A DNA stretch of 64,000 bases from the NCBI GenBank assembly GCA_013368315.1, contig JAACJM010000145.1, positions 124,001 through 188,000 on the forward strand, written 5' to 3'. The stretch's first letter is position 1. Each line of letters starts with the position of its first letter. Positions 34,981 through 46,385 of this stretch are shown here, piece after piece. This stretch comes from Tetrapyrgos nigripes. Lineage: Eukaryota > Basidiomycota > Agaricomycetes > Agaricales > Campanellaceae. The position numbers were made by a program, and so were the translations under genes. The notes below the pieces were generated by a model. That model worked only from the letters and a program-made list of their open reading frames with translations, made no database searches and had not been told where the DNA came from.

Positions 34981-35904
34981 TAGTGATGTGCGAGCTTGGG
35001 CTCCAAGCCCTAGGCCGGGCCAAGCCGAGCTTCGAAAGCCTGAGCCGAGCCGAGCTTTTGAGGGGGGCCTGAGGGCCTGAGGGCCCGGCTTGGATTTCTC
35101 AAAGCCCTTGGGCCCGAGCTCAGGCCCCGGCTTTTAGGAAGTTGCTGGCACTTAACAAAGGCAGTGACATCACTCCAGATCCAGGATGCCGTTGCGAAAT
35201 TTTGTTGTGTAAGGTACACACGCTTCACTCCCACTCCGCTTCTAACCACCACTGAGTGGTGCCCGTCGAGGACCATATACAGGTATGTACCTTCTTCCGT
35301 GTTAATCCCATCTCAGGCTCAACACAACCCTTTCTCGATCAATGTAGTCTTATATTAGAGTTTCTCTAGGGTTTTTTAGTCTTGTTAGCCGTATGGTTGT
35401 TACTATGCAGCTCCAACGTTTTGGGCTTCACTGGCACGAGACTACTGTGCCATTATGGCGTCGTCTGTGTCCAGTGAGCGGGCTTTCTCATCAGCTGGAA
35501 TAACAATCAGCAAACGGCGCAACCGACTTGGAAAGGATATTGTTGAACCACTACAATTCCTCAAGTGCACCCTCTGACGTGACTTAATATTCCGTGAAAC
35601 CTCATTGGAGGATGAAGATGTCAGGGTGGATGATGATGGAACTCAAGAAGATGGAACGGAGGACTGGATGGAGCTTATAGATGTCGAGAACGGCGAAGAT
35701 AGTGGGGATGACTTAGATTACAGCAGTATTGTCTAATTACTTCTAGATACTAACTTACACATTTTTCTACAACTGAGCCCAAGCCGGCTCAAGCCGGCCC
35801 TACTTAGGGCTCAAAAGCTCGGCCTGGATTTCTAGCAGGCCTGAGCCCTACAAAGCCGAGCCCGAGCCGGGGCTTTTGAGCTGAGCCGGGCCCGCACATC
35901 ACTA
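34981..35904 (+). mobile_element. Internally deleted hAT transposon
   Basis: The 924-bp element has terminal inverted repeats TAGTGATGTGCGAGC and, at the right, GCCCGCACATCACTA. It is flanked by a perfect 8-bp target duplication GCTCCCTC (34973-34980 and 35905-35912), the hAT hallmark. Both ends are rich in GCCGAGC/GGGCCTGAG words (subterminal repeats). Only the C-terminal part of a transposase gene is left. Confidence 0.95.
35410..35738 (+). pseudogene. hAT transposase C-terminal dimerisation domain remnant
   Basis: The piece reads FWASLARDYCAIMASSVSSE then RAFSSAGITISKRRNRLGKD, the conserved hAT C-terminal dimerisation motif (SSV.SERAFS). A TGA interrupts after LQFLKCTL; the frame then continues into an acidic tail (EDWMELIDVENGEDSGDDLD) and stops. 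The zinc finger and the DDE part are missing, so the element depends on a transposase elsewhere. Confidence 0.85.
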
Positions 35905-36214
35905 GCTCCCTCTTGGTTGGTCATTCTCTCCAGAGGGTACTACAGCAGTGTCCCTGAGCCCACTTGCATATGTCATTATCCGAAACTGTACCATGGCGAG
36001 GACAACGACGGCTACAGCAGTGACACTTCCATCACTTCCCACTTCCACTCCCACCTTAGCTCACCGCAAGCTTTCTTTCTCAGACACCAACAGTGTAACA
36101 GCAACATTAAACCAGTTGTCAATCTCCAGTGCGGATGCGGCTCCTACGCTAAGTCTCAACCACAACATCTTGAATGCTGGCACATCTGATGGTGATGCGA
36201 AGGACGAAGGTTAG

Positions 36215-36819
36215 TCCTAGATAATGTTTACCAATGTATCAAACTGATGACCACAGAGCGAGCGAAGAGGGTGACTGATGCGGTTAATTCTTGTGCTGGC
36301 GGGTCAATAGGGTGAGGCGATTAACGGTTAACTATGCCCCTAGTACTATCATTGGTCATTGGTCGACAAGAACTGTAAATACCTTTGTCTTTTGTCGCGG
36401 TTTGAATCACTGAGCTGGATCAAGCGAGGACTGCTACATGGGTCTACTTGCTCAGGTTTTTATCGCACGATACTTATATGTGGATAATACAGAGCAACGA
36501 GAAGAGATCAAGAAGAGATGAGATGAGGAAAGGAAAGATATGGTACACAGGATATATAATTTCGTTGCCCGAGAATCTGAAATCATGATCTAGAATCCAA
36601 AATCCTAAAATCCGAAAATCTAGGCCAAGGCGGAACTTAATGATAGATAGATATACACGGTGTGGTCCTCTATGAACGTGCCGAGCGTAGATGTAGTACA
36701 GCCCGCTACAGCATACATGCACTCCAAACCCCCAACCAGCGGAATCGAGCATCATGACGGTAGTTCCACGGCGGGTGATTGGATCAAGAACTTGAAAGTG
36801 TGTAGGAGGGCTTAAGGAG
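36215..36819. other. Intergenic DNA, no gene seen
   Basis: No recognised gene or repeat. The right end lies just beyond the P450 stop codon and should include its 3' UTR. Confidence 0.45.
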
Positions 36820-38898
36820 CTAAGGAACATGTCTACGGAAAAGCACATGTGCTGCCGTATTGGGTATCACAGAGGTACCAATGTATTCATTGGGTGGTCG
36901 GACACCATTCGCATTGGCGTCTAGCTTGACGTCGTAACTCATGACAATGTGAGCGAGCATTGCTTTGAGCTCGTTGGCGGCGAAGAAACGACCGGGGCTG
37001 TCGTGATCGGTGAGCGAGAGGTGATCAACGCAAAGTAAGAGAATTTTGAATACTACTCACCATACATGCTTCCCCGCACCAAACGACAGGAATTCCGCAC
37101 TGGTACCAGTGTATGCCTGACCGGTACGTGATTTCCCTGCCTCGTTGACAAAACGCCATGGGTTGAAAGTATGAGGTTCGGGATAGATCTTCTCGTCGAG
37201 GTGTGTCGAGTACATGGATGAAGCAACGACGGTTCCTTTGGGAATGAAGGTTCCATCAGCGAAGGTGTAGTCTTCCAATGTGTATCGGTTGATTGAAGCT
37301 GGAAAGGGACGGGGAGGTAGAGATGGGGGTGTGTTTATCAGTCAGACCTGCGGTTCTCCAAAACAAAACACAAAGAGAAAATAAAAGATACTCACTCAAC
37401 GAAATAGCATTCAACCTCGCAGATTCGCGGAGGAAACTGTCGACACGGACCATTTTCTGCATGCCTTCTTTTGACCAACCTTCGTGATCCAGGACGTTTT
37501 CGATCTCTGCACGCATAGGGCCGACGTACTCGGGGTGAGCAGCCAGGTAGAGGAGAGCGTGGGTGAAGGTCTGAGGCAAAGGAAGAGAGAATCAGGCAAG
37601 ACAGTCATTTAACTGCAGCTGACGAAGGTATCGAATACTCACGACACTGGAGGTGTTGATAGCACCGAGATTGATATTGAGGAGACGCATTGCTAGACCC
37701 TCGTCCGTCTTTTCGTAGCCTTCGGGTGCTTCAGCCATGTTCCATGAAAGATAGTCATTCTGAAGAGTTCTCAAAGTCAGACAATCATAATACTCAGCGA
37801 TAAACGAGGGAAAAAACGCACAGGCAAAGCATCAGGCCCATTGGTCTCCAGAATGCTTCTGCGCTTGCGCATAGTTGGGCCAACTATCCGAAGCATGGCG
37901 TCTAAATACCTCTTCTTCGGAGAGAAAAGAGGTCCGATAATGGGATGGAGGAAATCAGGGAACATGTTGATCTTGTTTGCAGCTTTGACGACATCGAAAA
38001 CGTATATTGTGTTAAGCCTGCAAAATTCCTCGTCCTGGCCTATTATAAATGTTGTCAATTTCGGAGGTCTGAAGAAAAGGAAGACACCGACAAATTGGTT
38101 TGCCGACAAAGACTCGATTGGTGATGCGAGCAATTAGTTGTTGGACTGTGGCTAGCGCAGGGACACTGACGAAGCCTGAACAAGTGTTCAGGAATCTGAG
38201 TAGCTCTAGGGAAATTGGGATGCTTACCTTCCTTGTCCCTTTTCGTCTGGTCATTTAGGGGAGATACAGAGAAAGCCTGAAGCATCTCGTCTCGGAGCTC
38301 CTCAATGATTGCGGCGATGTTTCGTGAAAGGTTGGTTCGGACAATGGGAACATGGAATCGGTCGGTAAGAATCTCTGGACCGACTGTGTAGTCGGTTTGA
38401 ACGAGCTGGGAGAAGGAAAAGAAAATGAGACGCGCTCGGATTGAACATCATCGAAGAAAACTGACCTTTCCGGTGGGGAAGGTAAAAGAAAACTTTTCAT
38501 CCGGGGCGTTTGACAGTTCCTCAGTCAGTCTACGACCATTCGCAATGACTGCCCAGCGGAATGGAAATAGGGGCATCTTGAAGAAACCGTTCGGATGCTG
38601 TAAATCAATGTTAGCATTGAGAGATCCTAGTGAAGCCGGGAAAGCACCCACACGATGATACCCTTCAAGCATAACGCTTCTGCATGCCAACAAGCTCTTT
38701 TGAGTGGGCAAGCCAAACCACGTCATCTCACCCACAGTCGGAATGTGACTGAGCTAGAAATGAAGCCATATGAACGCCAAAGGACATAAAGGATAGAGAC
38801 TAGTGGCTTACCGATTTTCGCCACTGAGGATAAACATAGAAGGTGACGAAAAGGATGACGGCAACAGTTGCAAGGACGGTCTGGTTTGGCAGATCCAT
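36820..38898 (-). CDS. Cytochrome P450 monooxygenase (ent-kaurene oxidase-like clade)
   Basis: This haem-thiolate monooxygenase is anchored in the ER by an N-terminal membrane helix (QTVLATVAVILFVTFYVYP, residues about 6-24). The ten exons are 38898-38812, 38753-38652, 38597-38466, 38405-38228, 38175-38092, 38039-37822, 37759-37643, 37570-37396, 37298-37061 and 36997-36820, for 502 residues. Motifs are HIPTVGEMTWFG near the N-terminus, the I-helix region INTSSVTFTHALLYLAAHPE, K-helix ExxR in FLRESARLNAISL, PERF-like FNPWRF and the haem loop FGAGKHVCPGRFF. The Cys codon is split by the last intron. One donor is GTCGGT, chosen because it restores PICQDEEF. The N-terminal pattern suggests the ent-kaurene oxidase-like group; the substrate is unknown. 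It diverges from the FAD oxidase. Confidence 0.92.
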
Positions 38899-40009
38899 AG
38901 TGGCTGCAATCTCGAATTTCAACAAGAGATTTCTTTGGACTTAAGTAGTACTACATGTTTGTCCTTCTTGATCGAACGATATAACTTGCCAGGGGAGATG
39001 ATATTAGCGGCCGCATATGGTAAACAGATAAAGCTTGTAGAAATCGGAATGGTCTGGACTCTGGAGTGGCTTGGACTGAGCGAGGACAAATTTGGGATAC
39101 ATGACACATGCCGCCATGCTTACGGAGCGGAAGAGATTTGAAATGATACACGACTGTAGTGAAAATTTGAAAGCTGGGTGCCTCAGTGGCAAAGACTTTC
39201 TTGAGATTACATTGCCACGGCTCTGAACGAGAAAGCCGACGAGATGAAGTCATGTTTTGCAGTTGTAGACGAGTGTAAGTATGCCTGTAAAGTGAACTCT
39301 TAAGATTGATCATAGCGGCCGCGGAATGCTGAAAGATTCCGAAGGAAAACTGTTGAGGCCGTTGAAGAAGCGAAGGATATCAAATGACGGATTTACCAAA
39401 TCGGGTTCTTCAACGAATCAACGTGCGACGTAGTGCTTACGTAAAAGGTCGCAACCCTCTGCCGACGAAGGACTGTCCGAAAAGGTCCTTCAGACCACCC
39501 CTTGGAGGAGATACTATCATAGCAACTAGCCCCTGGAGGTTCCGACTTTTTTTCTTTTTACAATCCCTTCAACGCACTCTTCGCGCTTTTCCGCAGTTTG
39601 TCTTCGGTACAACCGACGCCAATTTCTTACACGCCCTAACGATCCAAATCTACCAATTGTACAAATTTGCAAAACGGATCGTCCAATAGCCATCGCCAAG
39701 TTATCCCTGCTCACCTCCTGCGGGCATACTGAAAATGAAGAGAGACCAGTCTCCGGGGTATCTCTGGATTATCACCTTTAAACAATCAACTAGCGATTTC
39801 ATTGTCATACTATAGGTCTAGTACTTTCTCTATCAGGTCCAACAGACTAGTCTAGAGTTTTCGGATTGGCGAAGATTTAAAACCCGTTGAATGCGGCCGC
39901 ACTTCTCGTCTGTAGGTGTCTGCTCAAGAATCCAAGAGCCATAAATAAAGACACAGGTGACGGCAATGGCAATCATCGTCAACACCGTCTGTCCTTACTT
40001 TCTCCAGCC
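38899..40009. promoter_or_regulatory. Divergent P450/oxidase promoter with three GCGGCCGC sites
   Basis: The 1.1-kb gap contains the palindrome GCGGCCGC at 39007-39014, 39315-39322 and 39894-39901. I noticed no other copy in the window. The core CGGCCG is an inverted CGG pair, the type of site bound by fungal Zn2Cys6 regulators, so a shared activator or repressor is plausible. Small open frames here have no motifs. The link to a regulator is inference. Confidence 0.5.
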
Positions 40010-42188
40010 ATGCGTGTGGCTAGTCTTCCTTCGTTATTTATTTCTGCGACTTTGGCTGCCGCCGATCTGTCCTGCAAGTGTTTGTATGGCGATGCGTGCT
40101 GGCCCAGCGATAGCGAGTGGTCAGAATTCGCCCAAACCCTTACTTCTCCCGAGGCTTTAATTGTGGGCCAACGTCCTCCTGGTGCCGTGTGCTATAAATC
40201 AGACCCCAGCTACAATGAAGAGGCTTGCGCGTTCCTCCAGGCCCGCGTAGATGACCCCGTCTACATGTCTTCCCTTACCAACGGTGCCCACTACAACAAC
40301 TTCAACGCTATCATCAACTCCACCACCATCCTTAATTGCCCCTACAAACCCGCCTCCGATGACGACGTCTGTTACCAGGGCCGTGTTCCTCCCTATGTTG
40401 TTAATGTCACCAAAGTCGAGGAGATCCAAAGCGCGCTCGCGTTTGCCGCTAAACATAACCTGAGGGTCACAGTCAAGAACACCGGGTACGTTTCTGAAGC
40501 GATCACTTGGTTCAGAATACTTATCGCGCACTTTCAGCCACGAAGAGATGGGTCGTGCTATGGGTGTTGGCGCTCTGGAAATCTTCATGAACAACTTCCA
40601 GAACTACACCTACTTCGACGGTGACTTTGTTCCCGAAGGCGCTCCTGAGGGAACTGAAGGCGAATACGGTTCGTTTGGCTCTTTAATATGTCTTGCAACA
40701 CATACTGAAGATAATTTGTGTAGCCGTTACTCTCGGTGCTGGCGTGAACTGGAGCACTGCGTACAAATCCACTGACGATCACAACCGGTCCGTCGTTGGA
40801 GGCTTAAGTCCAATGGGTACTGTGGGAGCGGCAGCGGGCTGGCCTCTAGGTTCGTCATCGACCATTATCCACTATTGACGAGCCGCTGAACAGCGTAACT
40901 AGGTACCGGACAGTCTTTACTCTCCCCTTTTTATGGCCTCGGTATGCACACGTTCTTTGCATTTCAGTATCCTTCCAACGCTACCTCTAGGTGTTGACAA
41001 CACCTTGCAATTCACCGTTGTCCTTCCCGACGGAACCTACCTCACTGCCAACAGATTCACCACTCCAGACTTGTTCTGGGGTGAGTACCTTTATGCCGTT
41101 ATTCTGTCTGGAGTGTGTATTGACTTGGCTTTCAGCTATGCGAGGTGGAGGAGGCCCCAGCTTCGGTATCGTCACGTCAACCACTTACAGGACTCATCCC
41201 AACCTTCCCTTTACCGGCGCCTTCTTCGGTGCTCAGGCCAGCTCCACCGAAGCCTACATCGACCTGCTCACCGTCTGGATGAAACACCACAACAACGTCT
41301 CCGAGAGCGGTTGGTCCGGCAACTGGCCCTTCTCGAGCCGCTCCCTCTACTTGACCATGGCCAGTCTTGGTGCTCCCAACTCCCAAGCTGCCAACGACAG
41401 TATGAACAACTTCTTCGACGAGGCCGCCACCGTCCCCGGTGTCAACATCACAGTCCGCGGGACCCGTGAATACCGTTCCTGGTACGTGTTCGTCCACGAA
41501 AACTTGGTCGACAGTTCCAACGTCATCGGGTTCAACTTTACGGCTGTCATTCCTGGAAACTCGCAAAGTACCACTGCTGGTTGGTTGATGCCCGCCAATG
41601 TCACTTCTCCCGAGTTTGCGCCTGAGATGGCAAAGGTTATGGCGAATACAACTGTTCTTGCTATCCCCTTGTAAGTTTTTAATTTTTTTTCTTTTTTTGG
41701 CTGGATACACTCTGACACACTATTTTCTTGTAGCATGGTTGGCGGTGGATACGTTCTTACCGTTGACCCTTCCAGCTCCGCTGCTTGCCCCGCATGGCGT
41801 CATACCATCACTGACATGGTCCTGATGGGCGGAGCCAATGATACCGCCGACATCCGTCCTCACTACGAGGAGATGCACGAGAACATTCTGAAGTACCGTA
41901 ACCTTGCTCCTCCCCCTTACGGTGGTTCATACCTCAACGAGGTATGTTATCCTTTCCTTCCCAAGTCTCTTCTCGTCCGTTTGGTTTCATGTACTGACCA
42001 CCTATTCCAATTCTAATTTCCAGGCCGATACCCTCGAGGAAAACTTCTCCTTTACTTACTGGGGTGAGCAGTACCCTCGTCTCCTCGCCATCAAGAAGGA
42101 GATCGACCCCAACGACCTCCTCATTGTCCGCAAGGGTGTTAACTCTGAAGCTTGGGATGACGAGATTACTTGCAAGTCCTGTCTATAA
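40010..42188 (+). CDS. Secreted FAD-linked oxidoreductase (BBE-like, VAO superfamily)
   Basis: The enzyme is predicted to bind FAD covalently and oxidise an alcohol or sugar-type substrate outside the cell or in the secretory path. The eight exons are 40010-40485, 40538-40668, 40724-40849, 40903-40941, 40991-41080, 41136-41670, 41734-41941 and 42024-42188, for 589 residues. The start MRVASLPSLFISATLAAADL is a signal peptide; several NxS/T sites follow. The FAD domain has VTVKNTGHEEMGR (probable flavin-linking His), AVTLGAGVNWSTAY and FWAMRGGGGPSFGIVTSTTY. The BBE C-terminus has FTYWGEQYPRLLAIKKEIDP. Family members I know have a GGHS-type motif before LSP.FGLGVDN; here it reads GTGQSLLSPFYGLGVDN. 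It is paired head-to-head with the P450. Confidence 0.92.
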
Positions 42189-42763
42189 GTCTAAAAACCC
42201 TTTGATTTGATGGATCTGGATTGTTGTTCCATCCCAGAACAACTAGTACTATTTCTATCGACTACCTACATCCTTTTGCTGACTACATTGCTACCTAGTA
42301 TTATTGTATATTATTGCAACACTCGTATTTATACCTGTTAATTAGAGTACCCATGGCCATACCTCTGGTTCAGCGAACCCACCATCATATTTAAACCTCT
42401 GTACTCGCAACGATAAACGATTTGACAGCATCACAGTGACTAGCGTTTCTACCCCGACAAACAACATATATTACATGAAGATAATCAAAAATACAGTATT
42501 ATCATTACACAAATCATCCACCGCGACAACATTGAATAGTATTACCCCAAGTATGACTGAGAAGAGAGTGTTCAAAACGAGATGGGACAAAGAAAACGGA
42601 AGAGTACTAAAAGCGAAGTGCAGTGGTATATCAGGGTATCCGTACGCTAGCGCTAGTCAATGGCGACGTTGGCAAGCAAACGACGCAACGCAAGGCGACG
42701 ACTTCATCCTGACCTCGAGTCCATAACCCCTACCATGTAGCACCGAAGAAAAAGCCATCAATA
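42189..42763. other. Convergent intergenic region
   Basis: This lies between the stops of the oxidase (plus) and the RING protein (minus) and must hold both 3' UTRs. A 96-codon plus-strand frame has no motifs. No gene is supported. Confidence 0.5.
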
Positions 42764-44402
42764 TCATGAATGTCCGTCAATGGAGTCAGAAGATAATCCC
42801 CGGTCGTTGGAAAGCAGAGGAGTACGCTCCGTAGCGTCTTCCGTAGTTGTAGGTCGTGAAGGTGGGTGGGATTGGGTATCCTGTGGAGTTGGAGAAGCTT
42901 CGTCCGAGTCCCCGTGGGTATCGTCGTGATCAGGGTCTGAATGGTGTTGAGCAAAGGGATTGGGATTCGTAACGTCTGCTTTGCATACAGGACACTGCAA
43001 GGAAGAAAGGATTATTTTTGTCAGATTACCTTCACGCAGAAAGTTGCATACACTGACCAGTTTCTTCCTCTGGATCAGCCACGCATCCACCTCATCCATA
43101 TGGAAAATATGATGACACGGTAACACCCTCACTTTATCACCCTTCTCAAATTCGGACAGACATATCGCGCATTCAGTCTGACATTCAAACCAAGGTTGAT
43201 CCGGTTGGGTGGGTTTCGATGTCGATGGGTGATATGACGATTCGGGTTCGTCGGCATCGATCATCGCGGCGTCAGCATCTGCGTCGTCGGGTGATCCAGA
43301 TAAACCTTGTTCCAGGTCGACTAAATTTGCATCTGGTGCTGCAGGTGTACTGGAAGAAGACTGTTGTTGTGGACAGGCTCCCTCGTGTTTCTCCCATCCG
43401 GTGCCGGTCCAGACTCGCCATGGTAGGTTGTGCACTACATCTTCGGGTGCACGGTCACGCTGAGCAGCTCGTGCAGCTCTTATACGATGGATGAGGAGGG
43501 TGATGAAAGTGAGGATTGAGGGTAGAAGGAGTATGACTATGAATGTGATTATGGGCCTAGAGGGAATTTTGCCAGATCAATAATAGTGACATGATTGTAA
43601 AGCAGATACGCACGAATACCATTCCCAAGCAGAGTATTCTGCAGTTATGAGGAGCGACAAGGTCCGAAGACCTGCATGCGAGGTATTGGAGGCTTTGATG
43701 AGGGAAAAGAGCTGGTCATAGTCCGAATACTTGATGAAGGTCGCTGCGATATTCACATCAGAGGCATCTTCTGTTTACAAGAAGAAATAAGATGAATAAT
43801 TGAGCCCAGCCTCGTAGATGTGTAAAAACTGACCTGGACTATACATATTAACCAATGTATCGGGGTATCCAGATATCTCCGGGTCACTTCCACCGACAAC
43901 TACTGCTCGTGCACCTAACCTTTGTGCTTCCCTAACTTTGCTTACGAATTCGCATTGTCCTCGTTGTACCAAGGCTATCCAGAGCTCGGAAGCATCGGGT
44001 GAATGAGGTCCACTTAAGCATAACGTTGGACAGCCAGCGTTTGATGAATTGTGAACCAGGGAGTCATTAGAGCATGGAATCGTAAAGGAAGATAGTGGTA
44101 TAACGTATCCAAGGAGTGGACCATTGATTTCTGCACCGAAGGCGGCTGCAAGAATAAAGACTATCAGTACAGACTTTGGAAGAAAAACAAGACAACGGCG
44201 CACCTGGCCTCGACGAGAACGATATTGGTGGGGTTCGATCAACGACAGATACAGTGCTCTCTGCTCCCCAGGCCCAATTCCACCAGGTTTTCTCTGAATC
44301 GGTCCTGAAAAGTCTCTCGACTAGAAGCTCTCGAGAATAGACTTGAGGAAAGATTAGAAATGATAGAGATAGAAGGTTGCAATACACCCGCAAGCTACGC
44401 AT
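42764..44402 (-). CDS. PA-TM-RING E3 ubiquitin ligase
   Basis: This is a membrane ubiquitin ligase of the RNF13/RNF167 type, expected in endosomal or vacuolar membranes. The exons are 44402-44204, 44145-43834, 43770-43614, 43556-43058 and 42994-42764, for 465 residues. In order: a signal peptide ([19 protein letters not shown]), a lumenal PA domain ([43 protein letters not shown]), a transmembrane helix ([20 protein letters not shown]) and a cytosolic linker. The RING-H2 finger is [22 protein letters not shown], with the last pair on the final exon. A Ser/Thr/Pro-rich tail contains ERTPLLSND, a possible dileucine sorting signal. The substrate is unknown. Confidence 0.93.
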
Positions 44403-46385
44403 GTCGTGGTCGCTGTAGGACGCCTCGAGAGCGTTGGATGGTGGAGGCTCGAGACTGGAGCCTTTTTGATGTCAGTGCAGCACGTGCCCACCGTCATTTC
44501 CTCTTTCAATTTGATTCCGCCTGGACAGCCCAGCTAGAACATTCCAGCTCACTAGACCTTTCAAGCCGACGACAACGGTGTTGGAGAATGTCCTGAAACT
44601 TGGCTGAATGATGCAGGAGATGGGTAAGATCAGAGTAGACCTCATGGGCTGTATCAGTGTATGTAACATGGAACTGGAACTTACTCCATCCAACTTGCAG
44701 TCTTTCAAGTCTCACTCACTGTTCTCCAATTTCTAGAGGGCTAGAAGCATCTGTTGGGCTCTCAAAGCACTATCTTTACCTTGTGCCGTCATTCGTTGAC
44801 TACTCAGCTGTCTTTGACTTCACGGTCAAAAGCTGTGTGTACATGTAACCTTCGTGCTCTGCTAAAGTCGTTGTTTGCCCTACATCTGCCAGGACCGTCC
44901 GTCTTGAAAACTATTCCTTCTCTACTTCTTTTGCCTCACCCATTGATCGGTGTCAAGCCTAAACCTGTTCATGGATCATCAAGCGCAAGCTCTGCTCGTG
45001 CTGCGTGCTGGGTTAGTCCTTTGTCCAATTCGTCTAGTCCATGGTACTTACTCCGAGGAACAAATTTGCAACAGGTCCTTTGGTACTCATTGGCACTGTT
45101 GCTCTCGTTCCCGAACAACAGTACAGATATTGCTGTAAGTATTGTTGGGCAATATACGACCTTGATAATCATCATATACCACCATGGACTATGATCTCAA
45201 CTTGTAGAGCACTTGTGCGAAGGGGTGTTCTCCATGTTGAGACTTGACGCATATTCAGAAGATATAAGACGATCTCAGATTCGGCTGTATTATGGCAAAG
45301 ACAATAAACTCAGGTACATCTGTGGCTGTCAGCGCTCAAGGCAAATTCTCTTTCCCGAACCATTTGACAATAAGGCGGAAAGCTGAAATCATACCATCGA
45401 ATTTGAAGGTGCTTTCTTTTGTCTTTTTTCTTCGCTTTGAATGGTCACGTTATCGTTCTCTGTTTACTCGTCATCAATGTGACCTGCCTAACTGGGAAAT
45501 TTTTTAGGCTTTGCCATCTTGTGCTTCGAAACCTTGTCTTCGTAACCCCTCAAATATTCGAGATGGGACCTGGGACCTTCCCATCACCTATTTGATATTC
45601 CAGCGCTTTGACCGTAGCCTCCGAAGAAGACTTCGAGATCTCCCGGAATTCAACACCAACGCCCATTGTTCGTCGCGGTCGTATATTATGACCCCACTTT
45701 CTTATGCCAACTCGTTCTACTTTTCACATATCTTCGCTTCATACCACGCGTCTTGAAATAGAGTACTCCGGCCTGAGATTCCGATCCAGGTCCGTTAATA
45801 CGGTTACTCTCCTTCCACGCATCATTGTACGCATAGTCAACAAGAACAACAACAGCTGCTTTGTGTTTGAGACCTGAAGTTTGATGTTCATTTATCACTT
45901 CTGGCCAAATATATAACAGCATCCCCAGACTCGACAGGCCCTCTCTTTCTCCTCGCACCTCTCCACCTTTCTGAAGCTCTCCCACTCTCTCTACCCCACT
46001 TCGTCCTTCTCTATTATCCTTCCGTCCCTTGCTATCCTTCAATCATTCCTTCGCTTTTCACGGAACTCCCACTCTCAGATATTCCAAACCGCCCATAGCA
46101 TCCAGCGTATACAACTAGGGCTCGACGTTCACACGAGAAACCCTTGCCGACCAATTAGCATTCGCATAGACATCAGGTGGATATATTGCCATTGAAACAT
46201 CATGGAAAGTTTGGAGAAGCAGAAAAGATCGCATCCTCCATCAAAACGAAGACATAGTAAGTTGCCATTTTATGCTCATACGACTTATGTTATTTTATAT
46301 TTGAGTCTGACTGTTTGGTTTCCCGCTGTCTCGGCCTTCAACTCTCAACTTTCGATTCTGCGCTGTCATCTCTTCGTCGTGCTGT
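44403..46385. other. 2-kb region without a supported gene
   Basis: Several frames of 60-150 codons occur, none with recognisable motifs. Weak candidates are a plus-strand piece at 45292-45408 that could splice (GTGCTT..TTTTAG) to 45510-45756, and a Cys-containing stretch near 45060-45110 that faintly recalls a hydrophobin. Neither is convincing. An ATG at 46202 with a GTAAGT 55 bp downstream may be an upstream exon or leader of the CCCH gene. Confidence 0.35.

Larger units (their letters stand above)
34772..36180 (+). pseudogene. Reading frame interrupted by the hAT insertion
   Basis: A plus-strand frame (MITMHAKVCPAASASATEES ... TILNWKAPS) runs up to the hAT element. If the element and one copy of the duplication are removed, it continues as KAPSWLVILSRGYYSSVPEP and stays open to about 36189, about 160 codons in all. 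A second frame after 35948 (Ser/Thr-rich, to 36214) also looks composition-biased. No family is recognised, so this may be a chance frame or a disrupted small gene. Confidence 0.3.

Noticed and set aside
36820..38898. Frameshift in P450 near 38040-38092
   Set aside because: An intron with donor GTCGGT and acceptor AATAG restores PICQDEEF and makes the total a whole number of codons, so no frameshift is needed.
41177..41710. 177-codon minus-strand frame opposite the oxidase
   Set aside because: It is the antisense shadow of exon 6 of the oxidase.
42436..42726. 96-codon plus-strand frame between the oxidase and RING genes
   Set aside because: No motifs, biased composition, and it lies in the convergent 3' UTR region.
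44980..45250. Possible hydrophobin remnant (CN..., later CC pairs)
   Set aside because: The eight-cysteine pattern cannot be assembled in one frame, even with plausible introns; too weak to call.
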